From NCBI GenBank assembly GCA_965221105.1, contig OZ244871.1:2542001-2606000 (forward strand): a stretch of 64,000 bases of DNA, written 5' to 3'. This stretch comes from GM7GCV1 sp965221105 (GTDB lineage Bacteria; Pseudomonadota; Gammaproteobacteria; Pseudomonadales; GM7GCV1). A program made the translations under genes and the position numbers. Below, one piece after another: positions 43,803 through 53,900 of the stretch. Under the pieces are notes generated by a model, which was given only the letters and a program-made list of their open reading frames with translations, did no database searches and was not told where the DNA came from. The stretch's first letter is position 1; each line of letters starts with the position of its first letter.

Positions 43803-44090
43803 TTACATAGTGCCCACTTCTTTGGGGAGCGGGTAGTAAGCTGCATGACGATAGGGTTTGCTATCGGAGGGATCAAAAAAGCAATCGCTATCCTCTTCCT
43901 GGGAGGAAATAATATCGTCGGACTTTACTACCCAGATGCTCACGCCTTCGCTACGACGGCTGTAGCAGTCACGGGCATAGTTCAGGGCGTGTTGGTGATC
44001 TTCTGCATGTAAACTGCCTACATGCTTATGGTCGAGGCCGCGTTTAGAGCGGACAAACACTTCGAAGAGTGGCAGTATTTCTGCAGACAT
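43803..44090 (-). CDS. paaB: Phenylacetyl-CoA epoxidase subunit PaaB
   Basis: The 95-aa small subunit bridges PaaAC dimers. The N-terminal PLFEVFVRSKRGLDHKHVGS and ALNYARDCYSRRSEGVSIWV motifs match the family. It sits 10 bp after paaA. Confidence 0.95.
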   Translation of the reverse strand: MSAEILPLFEVFVRSKRGLDHKHVGSLHAEDHQHALNYARDCYSRRSEGVSIWVVKSDDIISSQEEDSDCFFDPSDSKPYRHAAYYPLPKEVGTM

Positions 44091-44100
44091 AGTGTGCTCC

Positions 44101-45069
44101 TTAGCGACTGGCTGCTATTTTTGATTGATGATTGTTCTGCTTTTGCTGAAATGCATGCAATGCATCGCGTACCCAAGCGCCTTCCTCATGGGCTTTTATA
44201 TGATGTTCAATACGCTCACGATTACAGTGCCCATTACCTTTGATAACGTTCTCGAATTCTTCCCAGTCGAGCTCGCCACTATCGTAGTGACCTCGCTCCT
44301 CGTTCCACTTGAGTTTTTTGTCGGGGTGCTCCAGACCTAAGTATTCAATTTGAGAAACCGTTTGGTCGATAAATTTCTGGCGCAGATCGTCATTGGTTTC
44401 ACGCTTTATTTTCCACCGCATGGATTTTGCCGAATGGGCTGAATCACTATCGTGGGGACCAAACATCATCAGTGCTGGCCAGTAGAAACGGTTCAAAGAA
44501 TCCTGCGCCATTTGCTTTTGCTCAGGACTACCCTGAGCCAGAGCGATCATGATTTGGTAGCCTTGGCGCTGGTGAAAGCTTTCCTCTTTGCAGATACGTA
44601 TCATGCTGCGTGAGTAGGGCCCATAAGAAGTCCTTTGTAGTGAGACCTGGTTGCAAATAGCTGCCCCGTCTACCAGCCAGCCTATGGCACCAATATCACC
44701 CCAGGTTTGAGTGGGGTAATTGAAAATGGAGGCATACTTGGCCGAACCATCTTGCAACGCAGCAATCAATTCCGTGCGACAGATTCCCAGGGTCTCTGTG
44801 GCGCTGTAGAGGTATAAGCCGTGTCCCGCTTCATCTTGTACCTTTGCCAATAGCACGGCTTTGCGGCGCAGAGAGGGTGCTCGAGTAATCCAGTTGCCTT
44901 CCGGTTGCATACCAATGACTTCTGAGTGGGCGTGCTGGGACATTTGCCGAATCAGGTTTTTTCGAAAGGCTTCTGGCATCCAATCCTTGGGTTCAATTTT
45001 TTGTTCCGCATCAATTTTCTTTTGGAAATTAACGTACAGTTCTTTCAGGTCTTTTTCATGCTTGGCCAT
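44101..45069 (-). CDS. paaA: Phenylacetyl-CoA epoxidase catalytic subunit PaaA
   Basis: The 322-aa di-iron oxygenase subunit converts phenylacetyl-CoA to the ring-1,2-epoxide. Iron-ligand motifs are visible in KVQDEAGHGLYLYSA and CKEESFHQRQGYQIM (ExxH pairs). The ring-epoxide is unstable and is handed to PaaG. Gene order paaABCDE is the standard one. Confidence 0.97.
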   Translation of the reverse strand: MAKHEKDLKELYVNFQKKIDAEQKIEPKDWMPEAFRKNLIRQMSQHAHSEVIGMQPEGNWITRAPSLRRKAVLLAKVQDEAGHGLYLYSATETLGICRTELIAALQDGSAKYASIFNYPTQTWGDIGAIGWLVDGAAICNQVSLQRTSYGPYSRSMIRICKEESFHQRQGYQIMIALAQGSPEQKQMAQDSLNRFYWPALMMFGPHDSDSAHSAKSMRWKIKRETNDDLRQKFIDQTVSQIEYLGLEHPDKKLKWNEERGHYDSGELDWEEFENVIKGNGHCNRERIEHHIKAHEEGAWVRDALHAFQQKQNNHQSKIAASR

Positions 45070-45107
45070 GGTTGTTAACCTCTCAACATTGATCGCTATA
45101 TGTGTCT

Positions 45108-46313
45108 TTACACTCGTTCAATAATTAATGCGATACCCTGGCCGACTCCGATACAAAGGGTACAGAGCGCGCAGCGGCCACCACTGCGTTGCAGTTGGTA
45201 CATGGCAGTTGTAACGAGACGGGCACCACTGGCACCCAGTGGATGGCCAAGGGCGATGGCACCGCCTTGGGGGTTGATGTGTTCGCCATCGTCCGGCAGT
45301 CCCAACTCTCTTAACACGGCCAAACTCTGGGCGGCGAACGCTTCGTTCAACTCGATGATATCCATATCGGCCAAGTTCAAACCGGTTAATGCTAGGACTC
45401 TACGAACGGCAAGAGCCGGGCCGAAGCCCATAATGCGCGGCTCCAGTCCGCTGGTGGCCATAGCAAGAATTCTTGCTTTGGGGACTAAACCGTTTTTGAC
45501 GGCTGCTCGTTCAGAAGCCAATAGCAATGCACAGGCACCATCATTAACACCGGAAGAATTGCCTGCAGTGACGCTGCCGCCGGCGCGAAAAGGAGTAGGT
45601 AGTTTGGCCAGCTGTGCCAATGTGGTCTCAGGACGTAAATGCTCGTCACGCGTAAATATCATTGGGTCTTTTTTTCGCTGGGGAATGACAACCGGAGTAA
45701 TCTCTGAGTCAAACAATCCGGCTTCTTGGGCTGTGGCTGCTTTTTGTTGGCTGCGTAAGGCAAAGGCATCCTGGTCTTCGCGGCGGACGCCAAACTGTTC
45801 GGCAACATTTTCGGCAGTCTCAGGCATCGAATCGATACCGTATTGTTGTTCTATCAGAGGGTTCACAAAGCGCCAACCGATGGTGGTATCTTCCATTTTT
45901 GCTGAACGGCTGAAGGCACTGCTTGCTTTGCCCATGACAAAGGGTGCCCGGGACATTGATTCAACCCCGCCAGCTATCATTAAATCAGTATCACCAGCTT
46001 TGATAGCGCGGGCAGCGACACCAATAGCATCCAACCCCGAACCACATAACCGATTAAGCGTGACACCCGGTACGGAGACAGGTAATCCAGCTAACAAACC
46101 ACTCATGCGGGCAACATTACGATTGTCTTCTCCGGCCTGGTTGGCGCAGCCGTAAATTATGTCGTTGATATATTCCCAGTCCACTTTGGCATTTCTTTCC
46201 ATCAGCGCCTTTAAAGGAACAGCTCCCAGATCGTCAGTGCGCACACTGGAGAGCCCTCCGCCATAACGGCCAAAGCCAGTTCTTACCGCGTCACAAATAA
46301 ACGCATCTGCCAT
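45108..46313 (-). CDS. paaJ: 3-oxoadipyl-CoA thiolase
   Basis: The 401-aa thiolase has the catalytic Cys in LNRLCGSGLDAIG, NEAFAAQSLAVL, the GHPLGASGARL active-site His and the second Cys in CTLCIGVGQG. It splits 3-oxoadipyl-CoA into acetyl-CoA and succinyl-CoA, and also 3-oxo-5,6-dehydrosuberyl-CoA, in the phenylacetate pathway. PcaF of the beta-ketoadipate pathway is nearly identical, but the location makes PaaJ the better call. Confidence 0.92.
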   Translation of the reverse strand: MADAFICDAVRTGFGRYGGGLSSVRTDDLGAVPLKALMERNAKVDWEYINDIIYGCANQAGEDNRNVARMSGLLAGLPVSVPGVTLNRLCGSGLDAIGVAARAIKAGDTDLMIAGGVESMSRAPFVMGKASSAFSRSAKMEDTTIGWRFVNPLIEQQYGIDSMPETAENVAEQFGVRREDQDAFALRSQQKAATAQEAGLFDSEITPVVIPQRKKDPMIFTRDEHLRPETTLAQLAKLPTPFRAGGSVTAGNSSGVNDGACALLLASERAAVKNGLVPKARILAMATSGLEPRIMGFGPALAVRRVLALTGLNLADMDIIELNEAFAAQSLAVLRELGLPDDGEHINPQGGAIALGHPLGASGARLVTTAMYQLQRSGGRCALCTLCIGVGQGIALIIERV

Positions 46314-46354
46314 CTTTAACCTCTATGTGTTTGATAAACACAAGTTTCTGTTGA

Positions 46355-46774
46355 CTATTTTTTACTGACGATAGTGCCTTTGAAGAATGCAATCGGTTCA
46401 TCTCTTTGATGTTCAATGTACGCTCCATATATACTGCTGTTGGTTCTTTGGTGGAGCGTACTTGCATCGGCAATCAGCCTGTCGCCCTGACAAGCCGGAC
46501 GAATAAAATCGATGTTGCTGCTAACAGTCTTTGCTGCTTGGTCGCAGGAAATACAGGCAAAGGCAATAGCCGAGTCGGCAAGGCTGAAAATAATCCCGCT
46601 GTGGCAGAGTCCCTGCCCATTCACCATTGGTTCCTGTATTGCCATACTGATGCTGACTCGCCCTGGCTCCACTGCATCGATACACATCTCCATGGGCCGG
46701 GATGCTGCATCCAAATCAAACAGCCGGAGAACAGCATCTACTGCTCGTTGTTGAGCATCGATTTTGGAGCTCAC
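46355..46774 (-). CDS. paaI: Phenylacetate-pathway hydroxyphenylacetyl-CoA thioesterase
   Basis: The 139-aa hotdog-fold thioesterase has the active-site helix GLCHSGIIFSLADSAIAFA with the catalytic Asp. It is thought to rescue CoA from dead-end intermediates of the pathway. It lies 5 bp after the paaG gene. Confidence 0.92.
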   Translation of the reverse strand: MSSKIDAQQRAVDAVLRLFDLDAASRPMEMCIDAVEPGRVSISMAIQEPMVNGQGLCHSGIIFSLADSAIAFACISCDQAAKTVSSNIDFIRPACQGDRLIADASTLHQRTNSSIYGAYIEHQRDEPIAFFKGTIVSKK

Positions 46775-46779
46775 CGAGC

Positions 46780-47577
46780 TTATTCTCCTTTGAAATTGGG
46801 GGGTCGTTTTTCCATAAATGCGGCCACACCTTCGCTGTAGTCATAGGAGCGGCCCAGCGTTCGCATCGCTTCTTTTTCCAGTTCCAGCTGTGTTTCCAGC
46901 CGATTGGAAAAACTTTCATTGAGTAATTTTTTTGTGGTTGCCAGTCCCTTGGTAGGCTGTGCTGCAAGGAACTCCGCCAGTGCCAGGGTTTTTGTCATCA
47001 ACTCACTATCATCAAGGCATTGCCAGATCATGCCCCAGCGTTCGGCCTGTTCTGCTGATAGTTTGTCGCCCAGTAAGGCCATGCCTTTGGCCCTTGGCAA
47101 ACCCGCAAGGCGAGGCAAATTCCAGGTGCCGCCAGAATCGGGAACCAGGCCGAGTTTGCAGAAAGATTGGATAAATTTTGCAGAGCGGGCCGCCAGTACA
47201 ATGTCACAGGCCAGTGCAATACTGGCACCAGCGCCGGCAGCAACACCGTTGACTGCACAGATAACTGGTTTTTCTAGGGTCATGATGTTGCGGATTAAAG
47301 GGTTGTAATTGAGCTCTACTGATTGCCCCAGATCAGGTGCTGTATCACAGACACTAACGGCACGATCATTGAGATCCTGGCCGGCGCAAAACCCCCGGCC
47401 TGCACCGGTAATGACGAGGCAACGAACAGCACTGTCATCCTGGGCCTGCTTCACAACCTGGCGAACCTCCTCATGCATCTGCGAAGTAAAACTGTTTAGG
47501 GAGTTGGGCCGGTTAAGTGTTAACAGCCCTACACCTTTATCCAAGTGATAGGTGATAGTTTCAAAATGCATTATCAT
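46780..47577 (-). CDS. paaG: 1,2-epoxyphenylacetyl-CoA isomerase
   Basis: The 265-aa crotonase-fold protein has the oxyanion-hole segment GRGFCAGQDLNDR and the catalytic Asp in LGLVPDSGGTWNLPRLAGL, as in E. coli PaaG. It turns the ring-epoxide into oxepin-CoA and later shifts the double bond. It sits between paaZ and paaI with short gaps. Confidence 0.93.
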   Translation of the reverse strand: MIMHFETITYHLDKGVGLLTLNRPNSLNSFTSQMHEEVRQVVKQAQDDSAVRCLVITGAGRGFCAGQDLNDRAVSVCDTAPDLGQSVELNYNPLIRNIMTLEKPVICAVNGVAAGAGASIALACDIVLAARSAKFIQSFCKLGLVPDSGGTWNLPRLAGLPRAKGMALLGDKLSAEQAERWGMIWQCLDDSELMTKTLALAEFLAAQPTKGLATTKKLLNESFSNRLETQLELEKEAMRTLGRSYDYSEGVAAFMEKRPPNFKGE

Positions 47578-47585
47578 GCCTCCAG

Positions 47586-49634
47586 CTATCCTTCTTGGCG
47601 CTCAACCAGGGTTAGAATGTCGTAGAGTGCGACGATCTCTTCCTTTTGATTACTGACTTGTACATCCCAAACCACTACGCCACTGGCCACATCATCGTCT
47701 GGCTTGCGATCTTTTTTGACTTTCTTCTTGACGGTGAGTTTGACGTGAATGCTGTCTCCCATGGCTACTGGTTCAATAAAGCGCAAATTCTCCAGGCCAT
47801 AGTTCGCTAGTACGGGCCCTTTGCCAGGATCGACAAACATGCCTGCTGCGGCTGAGATGACAAAATAACCATGAGCTACCCTTTGACCAAAGAGAGAGTC
47901 TTTAGCGGCTATCTCGTCAAAGTGGGCGTAAAAGTGATCGCCAGACAAACAACCGAAATTAACGATGTCGGCTTCAGTGACGGTACGTCGATGGGTTGTC
48001 AAACTCTCACCGATACGCAATTCTTCGAAGTATTTTCTGAATGGATGACGATCGTCACTGTGCGTATTCGCCCCGGAAATATACTCTTTTGTAATAGCCG
48101 TTAAGGTAGTAGGGGAGCCTTGTAGGGCCGTGCGCTGCATATAGTGTTTGATGGCCCGGGCACCACCGAGTTCTTCGCCACCACCTGCACGCCCGGGACC
48201 GCCATGTACCAGCGGAGGCAAGGGTGAACCGTGCCCGGATGATTCTTTAGCGCAATCTCGGTTGAGAATTAGCATGCGGCCGTGATAGGCGGCAGCCCCC
48301 AATACGAGGCGAGAGGCTTCTTCATCGTCATAGGTGACGATGGAGCCTACCAGGCTGCCTTTTCCCATTTGAGCTATTTCAATAGCATCCTCTAATGTGT
48401 CATAGGGCATAATAGTGCTGACTGGCCCAAAGGCTTCAATGGCGTGAGGAGCTTCGGTTTCTTTTGGCTTTGCACAGTGCAGCAACGTGGGGGGATAAAA
48501 AGCACCGTTATCTTGATCGGCGGCCACCAGATCCATCTGCACGTCGTTGCCACCGCAAATCACTTCACAGTGTTGCTCTAATGCTGTCACATTAGCGCGT
48601 ACATCTTCTCGCTGGGAACGGCCTACTAACGGTCCCATGCGCACACCGCCAGCACTGGGATCACCTGCCACTGTTTTTTTCAAACGTGCAGTCAGTGCTG
48701 CTTTCACAGCCTCAATGTGTTCAGCCGGAACGATGATGCGGCGAATAGCAGTACACTTTTGTCCGGCTTTCACGGTCATTTCCCGATGGACTTCCTTGAT
48801 AAACAGATCAAATTCGGGATCATCGTGAGCTACTGTGGCCCCGAGAATGGAGCAGTTCAGAGAGTCAGCTTCCATATTGAAGGGAATGCTATTGGCTACA
48901 ATATTGGGGTGGCTGCGCAGTTTGTGGCCGGTTGCTGCCGACCCAGTAAAGGTCACCACGTCCTGCTCATTCAAATGGTCAAGCAGATCACCGGTGCTGC
49001 CACAAATCAGTTGTATTGCACCTTCAGGGAAAAATTCACCGGCAATCATTTCCTGTACCACCGCTTCGGTCAGATGAGCGGATACGGTGGCCGGTTTTAT
49101 CAACACGGGTACCCCGGCAATGAGACTGGGAGCGATTTTTTCCAGCATTCCCCAGCAGGGGAAATTGAAAGCATTGATATGTACTGACACACCAAGCTTT
49201 GGTGTCAGGATATGATGCCCTACAAAACTGCCTTTAGCTGACAAAACTTCGGTTCTACCTTCTACTGCAAACGTTTCATTGGCAAACTCCCGGCGAGCAA
49301 TACCGGAATAACTAAACAGGGTGGCAATACCCCCTTCAATATCAATTCCGCTATCACCGCGTGTGGCACCGGTACAGGCTGAGCGTTGATAAAAATCCTC
49401 TTTTTTATCCAGCAGGTGCACAGCCATGCGTTTTAGTGCATTGGCCCGCTCATGGATGGTCATTGCTCGCAGGGCCTGACCACCGATAGCCCTTCCATAT
49501 TCCAGAACCGCATTAAAGTCGATACCGGTACTGCTCACCCGGCCCACCTCTTCACCGGTTACTGCATGGTAGACCGCAGCGCCGTTGTCACTGCCTTCAA
49601 TCCACTGCCCACAGACATAACTTTTTGTTTTCAT
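47586..49634 (-). CDS. paaZ: Bifunctional oxepin-CoA hydrolase / semialdehyde dehydrogenase
   Basis: The 682-aa protein combines an N-terminal aldehyde dehydrogenase (about residues 1-520; catalytic Glu in SIPFNMEADSLN, Cys in VKAGQKCTAIRRI) with a C-terminal MaoC-like hydratase (from about 545; GDHFYAHFDEIAA, VAHGYFVISAAAG). The hydratase opens the oxepin ring and the dehydrogenase oxidises the resulting aldehyde. The length matches E. coli PaaZ (681 aa). Confidence 0.97.
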   Translation of the reverse strand: MKTKSYVCGQWIEGSDNGAAVYHAVTGEEVGRVSSTGIDFNAVLEYGRAIGGQALRAMTIHERANALKRMAVHLLDKKEDFYQRSACTGATRGDSGIDIEGGIATLFSYSGIARREFANETFAVEGRTEVLSAKGSFVGHHILTPKLGVSVHINAFNFPCWGMLEKIAPSLIAGVPVLIKPATVSAHLTEAVVQEMIAGEFFPEGAIQLICGSTGDLLDHLNEQDVVTFTGSAATGHKLRSHPNIVANSIPFNMEADSLNCSILGATVAHDDPEFDLFIKEVHREMTVKAGQKCTAIRRIIVPAEHIEAVKAALTARLKKTVAGDPSAGGVRMGPLVGRSQREDVRANVTALEQHCEVICGGNDVQMDLVAADQDNGAFYPPTLLHCAKPKETEAPHAIEAFGPVSTIMPYDTLEDAIEIAQMGKGSLVGSIVTYDDEEASRLVLGAAAYHGRMLILNRDCAKESSGHGSPLPPLVHGGPGRAGGGEELGGARAIKHYMQRTALQGSPTTLTAITKEYISGANTHSDDRHPFRKYFEELRIGESLTTHRRTVTEADIVNFGCLSGDHFYAHFDEIAAKDSLFGQRVAHGYFVISAAAGMFVDPGKGPVLANYGLENLRFIEPVAMGDSIHVKLTVKKKVKKDRKPDDDVASGVVVWDVQVSNQKEEIVALYDILTLVERQEG

Positions 49635-49697
49635 ATCGATTCTCTTTTTCGTCAGGTGAGTACGTTGTCAGGAAATGTTGCCCTTATTTGAAAATAG

Positions 49698-50924
49698 TCA
49701 AACAAGAGTACTGATTGACTGTTCCAGAGCAGCCGCCATTAATCCTGTGCTTTCGGGGCACTGTTTGCATAATTGAATAACAGCTTGCTCGATAACCTCT
49801 GATACATCAGCAAAGATGGCGCGGTCCGTGAGAGTTGCATCAATCTGCATCATGTGAGCAAAAACCCTGGCCATGCCATTGTTGGCAATAAAGTCTGGAA
49901 TAACGGCTACACGAGTATCGGCGTACTCACTGATTGGCCCATAAAATGCCTCTGTATCAGCGAAGGGGACGTTGGCACCACAGGCGATAACCTGCAGGCC
50001 GTTTTCAGTCATGGCCTGGATATTGTCTTGGGTCACCAGGCGTGATCCTGCGCAGGGCAGAAAGACTTCAGCTTCTAACTGCCAAATCTGCTTGTTGATT
50101 TCATCAAAGCCCAACATGTTGGGAGTATTAAGCGCGTTGCCATCACGATTAAAAAACAGTGATTTAACCTGATCAGTGCCCAAACCATCAGGATCGATCA
50201 GTCCGCTCTGGCGATCGATAATGCCGACGACGCGGGCACCTTCTTTAGCCAGATACAGTGCGGCAGCGGCGGCTACATTGCCCCAACCTTGAACAACAAC
50301 TCGCTTACCTTCCAGTGCTTTGTTGTGAAAGCGATAAAAAGCCAGCACGGATTCAGCAACACCGTAACCCGTAATCAGATCAGCTACCCGATAGGTTTTT
50401 CCTCCTTCGGGTAAATACTCAGGATCTTCGATGACTTTTGATACGCCTGCTCGCAACTGGCTGATCTGCCGAACCTTGTTACTTTCACCCTGGTTGAAGT
50501 GACCGTTTATGACGCCCTCCATGGGATGCCAGATACCCTGCTGTTCGGTAAGCGGAACCACGTCCATCAATACATCAACATTCATATCGCCGCCTGTGCC
50601 GTAAAAACTTTTTAAAATGGGCGAAACGGCTTTGAACCAACGCGTCAGAACTTCCTGTTTGCGCGGGTCCTGGGGATCAAAGTTGATCCCTGACTTGGCG
50701 CCACCAATGGGTGGGCCTGACACGGTAAACTTGACTTCCATTGTCTTCGCCAGCGAAATTACTTCGTTCTTGTCCAGCCCCGGGCTCATCCGGGTGCCAC
50801 CTGCAGCAGCACCATTGCGCAGGGAATTGATAACCAGCCATCCCCGTGCTTCGGTTTCGGTGTCCTGCCACTCGTAAACTATTTCAGGTATCTTTTTTTC
50901 AAATGTTTCCAGTAAAGTATTCAT
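49698..50924 (-). CDS. Glu/Leu/Phe/Val-type amino-acid dehydrogenase, possibly phenylalanine dehydrogenase
   Basis: The 408-aa NAD(P)-dependent enzyme has the family's catalytic Lys in SGPPIGGAKSGINFD, an upstream NGAAAGGTRMSPGL segment, and a Rossmann motif VVVQGWGNVAAAAALYLA. The family deaminates amino acids to 2-oxo acids. Substrate choice cannot be read off by eye. Its ATG overlaps the stop of the oxidoreductase by 4 bp (ATGA). The natural inference is oxidation of phenylalanine (or other aromatic amino acids) to phenylpyruvate. A glutamate dehydrogenase that recycles 2-oxoglutarate for a transaminase is the alternative. Confidence 0.78.
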   Translation of the reverse strand: MNTLLETFEKKIPEIVYEWQDTETEARGWLVINSLRNGAAAGGTRMSPGLDKNEVISLAKTMEVKFTVSGPPIGGAKSGINFDPQDPRKQEVLTRWFKAVSPILKSFYGTGGDMNVDVLMDVVPLTEQQGIWHPMEGVINGHFNQGESNKVRQISQLRAGVSKVIEDPEYLPEGGKTYRVADLITGYGVAESVLAFYRFHNKALEGKRVVVQGWGNVAAAAALYLAKEGARVVGIIDRQSGLIDPDGLGTDQVKSLFFNRDGNALNTPNMLGFDEINKQIWQLEAEVFLPCAGSRLVTQDNIQAMTENGLQVIACGANVPFADTEAFYGPISEYADTRVAVIPDFIANNGMARVFAHMMQIDATLTDRAIFADVSEVIEQAVIQLCKQCPESTGLMAAALEQSISTLV

Positions 50925-53900
50925 TGCTCTACTTTTGCCTCATGTGCATCCCAAATCCGGATAATGTCTTCCGTTCTGTTCACTCTTCTTCGCAGTTTTT
51001 TTAGCGATAATTCGTAGTCATCTAATGCCTGTTCTTTGACCGTGCCATAGCCGCGAATTTGATCTGGTAGTCGGGCTATCTCGATGGCGATACTGATATT
51101 GGTTTTCGTTAGTTCCGGCAAAAGTTTTTCAATTTCCGCCCGGTATTGTTTGATAAGCTGGCGTTCACGGCGGCGCTCCTGGGTATAACCAAATACGTCG
51201 AGAGGAGTGGACCGCAGAAATTTAAAACCCGCCATCAGTTTCATCGCGCTGTGCATCCAAGGGCCAAACTGACGTTTTCTAGGACGGCCATCGGCGTCTA
51301 ACTCTCGAGAAAAAATCGGCGGTGCCATGTGGTATTTGATACGGTAGTCTCCCTCAAATGCTTGAGCGATCTGTTGCATAAAATGACCATTGGTGTGCAG
51401 CCTCGCTACTTCGTATTCATCTTTGTAGGCCATTACTTTAAACAGGTAACGGGCTACCGCTTCGGTTAGAGGCAGGCTGTCATCCCCCAGCTTTTGCTCT
51501 GCGGATTTTACTTTTTCAACAAATTCGTAATAGCTGTCTGCATAGGATTGATTTTGGTAACTCACCAGAAATTGCTTACGGGTTCTGACGATATCGTCTA
51601 GCTGTGAGCTGATCTGTTCGGGAATATTCCCTGCGGCGTGTTCAACAAACATTAAATCTTCAGCGGCCAGCCGTCCCCAATAAAAACTTTGCTTGTTCTG
51701 CTCGACAGCAACACCATTAAGTTGAATGGCCTGCAATATCGCAGATAAAGAGATAGGGACTAGACCCTGTTGCCAGGCGTAGCCCAGTATGAATATGTTG
51801 GAAAATACGGTATTTCCCATTAGGTGTTCAGTGAGCCTGTGGGCATCCAGTGTCGATACCTGCTTGGTACCCGCTGCTTGTTTGATAACACCGATACGCT
51901 GATCTGCCTGCATATCTGCATTGCGGTCCAGTACGAAATCACCGGAAGGCATTTCAGACAGGCTGACTACTACTTTACTGTGACCGTGACGAAGAACATC
52001 CAGTGAACGCTGATCGGTGCCTACCAGCATGTCGCAGGCGATCATGGCATCAGCCATACCTTGATCAATACGTACTTGATTCAGCTGATCAGGTTTGCTC
52101 CCCAGACGCACGTAACTTAGAACCGTGCCGGCTTTTTGTGCGAACCCCATAAAATCCAGCACTGAAGCACCTTTTCCTTCCAGGTGAGCCGCCATGGTGA
52201 TTAATGCACCAATCGTCACAACACCTGTACCGCCGACTCCACCGACCAATAGGTTGTAGGGCTTGGTTAAATCAGGCTCCACAGGTAACGGCAATTGAGC
52301 GATCCGTTGATTAAACTCATTATCAGTACCGACGGCTTCCGGTTTACGTAGTTGCCCTCCCTCAATGGTGACAAAGCTTGGGCAGAAACCGTTCACACAG
52401 GAGTAGTCCTTGTTGCAGGATGATTGATCGATTTTGCGCTTGGGACCGAATTCGGTCGACTTTGGAAAGATTGACAGGCAATTGGATTGCTTTGAACAAT
52501 CACCGCAGCCTTCACACACTAGCTCGTTAATAAATATTCGCTTGGCAGGATCAGGATATTGCCGCTTCTTGCGCAATCGCCTCTTCTCAGCTGCGCAGGT
52601 TTGGTCATAAACCAGAACAGTGGTGCCAGCAATTTCGCGCAACTCCTTCTGCACACTATCGAGCTGTTCCCGGTGATATGTAGTCACTCCTTTAGGGAAG
52701 GTATCTGTGGCGTATTTCTCTGGCTCATCGGATACCACCACTACTCGCTTTGCGCCTTCAGAGTGGACCTGATGAACAATGGCGGGAACTGTTAACTGAC
52801 CATCTACGGGTTGTCCTCCAGTCATGGCAACGGCGTCATTAAATAAAATTTTATAGGTAATATTAGTTTTGGCAGCGATGGATTGTCGTATCGCTAAATA
52901 CCCTGAGTGAAAGTAAGTACCTTCACCCAGGTTTTGAAAAATATGGCCGTCGCCGACAAAGCGCGCTTTGCCAATCCAGTTAACACCTTCACCACCCATC
53001 TGAATCAGGGAGCCAGTGTTGCGTGACATCCATGAGGCCATAAAGTGGCAGCCAATGCCGGCCAGAGCTTCACTTCCTTCGGGCACTTTAGTGGAAGTGT
53101 TATGGGGACAGCCAGAACAAAAAAACGGACTGCGTTTTACCCCGCGGGGACTTAATACGGTAAGCTTGGTATTACCGATACATTCCAGCTGTTCATCAAA
53201 ACGCAGCCCACTAAAAATGTGCGACATTCGTTTCGCCACGATAGGAGCCAAATAACTGGGAGAGAACTCACGGGTCCAGCTCATTAGGGGTTTTGAGTAT
53301 TCGTCGTATTTACCCACCATGCGCTTGGGCTTGCAGCCGGGATAGTCGTAGAGCAGTTCCTTAAGCTGGCTCTCAATCAAGCCACGCTTTTCCTCCACAA
53401 CTAACACTTCTTCTTTGTCTTTGAGGAATTCACGAATCCCGTGGGGTTCTATCGGCCACACCATTCCCACTTTGTAGATATCAAGGCCAATCTCATGAGC
53501 TTGTTTATGATCAATACCCAGGTAAGACAGGGCCTCCATCAAATCCAGGTGGGCCTTGCCCGTGGTGATAATGCCCATACGGGGGTGGGGTGTATGAAAG
53601 ATACGTCGGTCGATGGGGTTAACACGGGCAAACGCCAATACCGCTGCTTTTTTGCTCTCCATCCGAGTTTCTATCTGCATACCCGGCAAGTCAGGCCAGC
53701 GAAAATTTAAGCCATCTTCCGGGGGGGTGAAGTCGGTTGGATCGGCCAACTTGGGTAATTTGCTGAGGTTCACCGAACTACCACTCTCGACAATCTCTGA
53801 AATAGCTTTAAAAGCTACCCACATACCGGAGTAGCGCGATAGGGCCCAGCCCCACAGACCAAATTCAATATACTCAGAGACATTAGCCGGATGAATAGTT

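Noticed and set aside
45100..46155. Plus-strand ORF of 351 aa
   Set aside because: Antisense to the thiolase gene; Ser/Ala/Arg-rich translation typical of a shadow frame.
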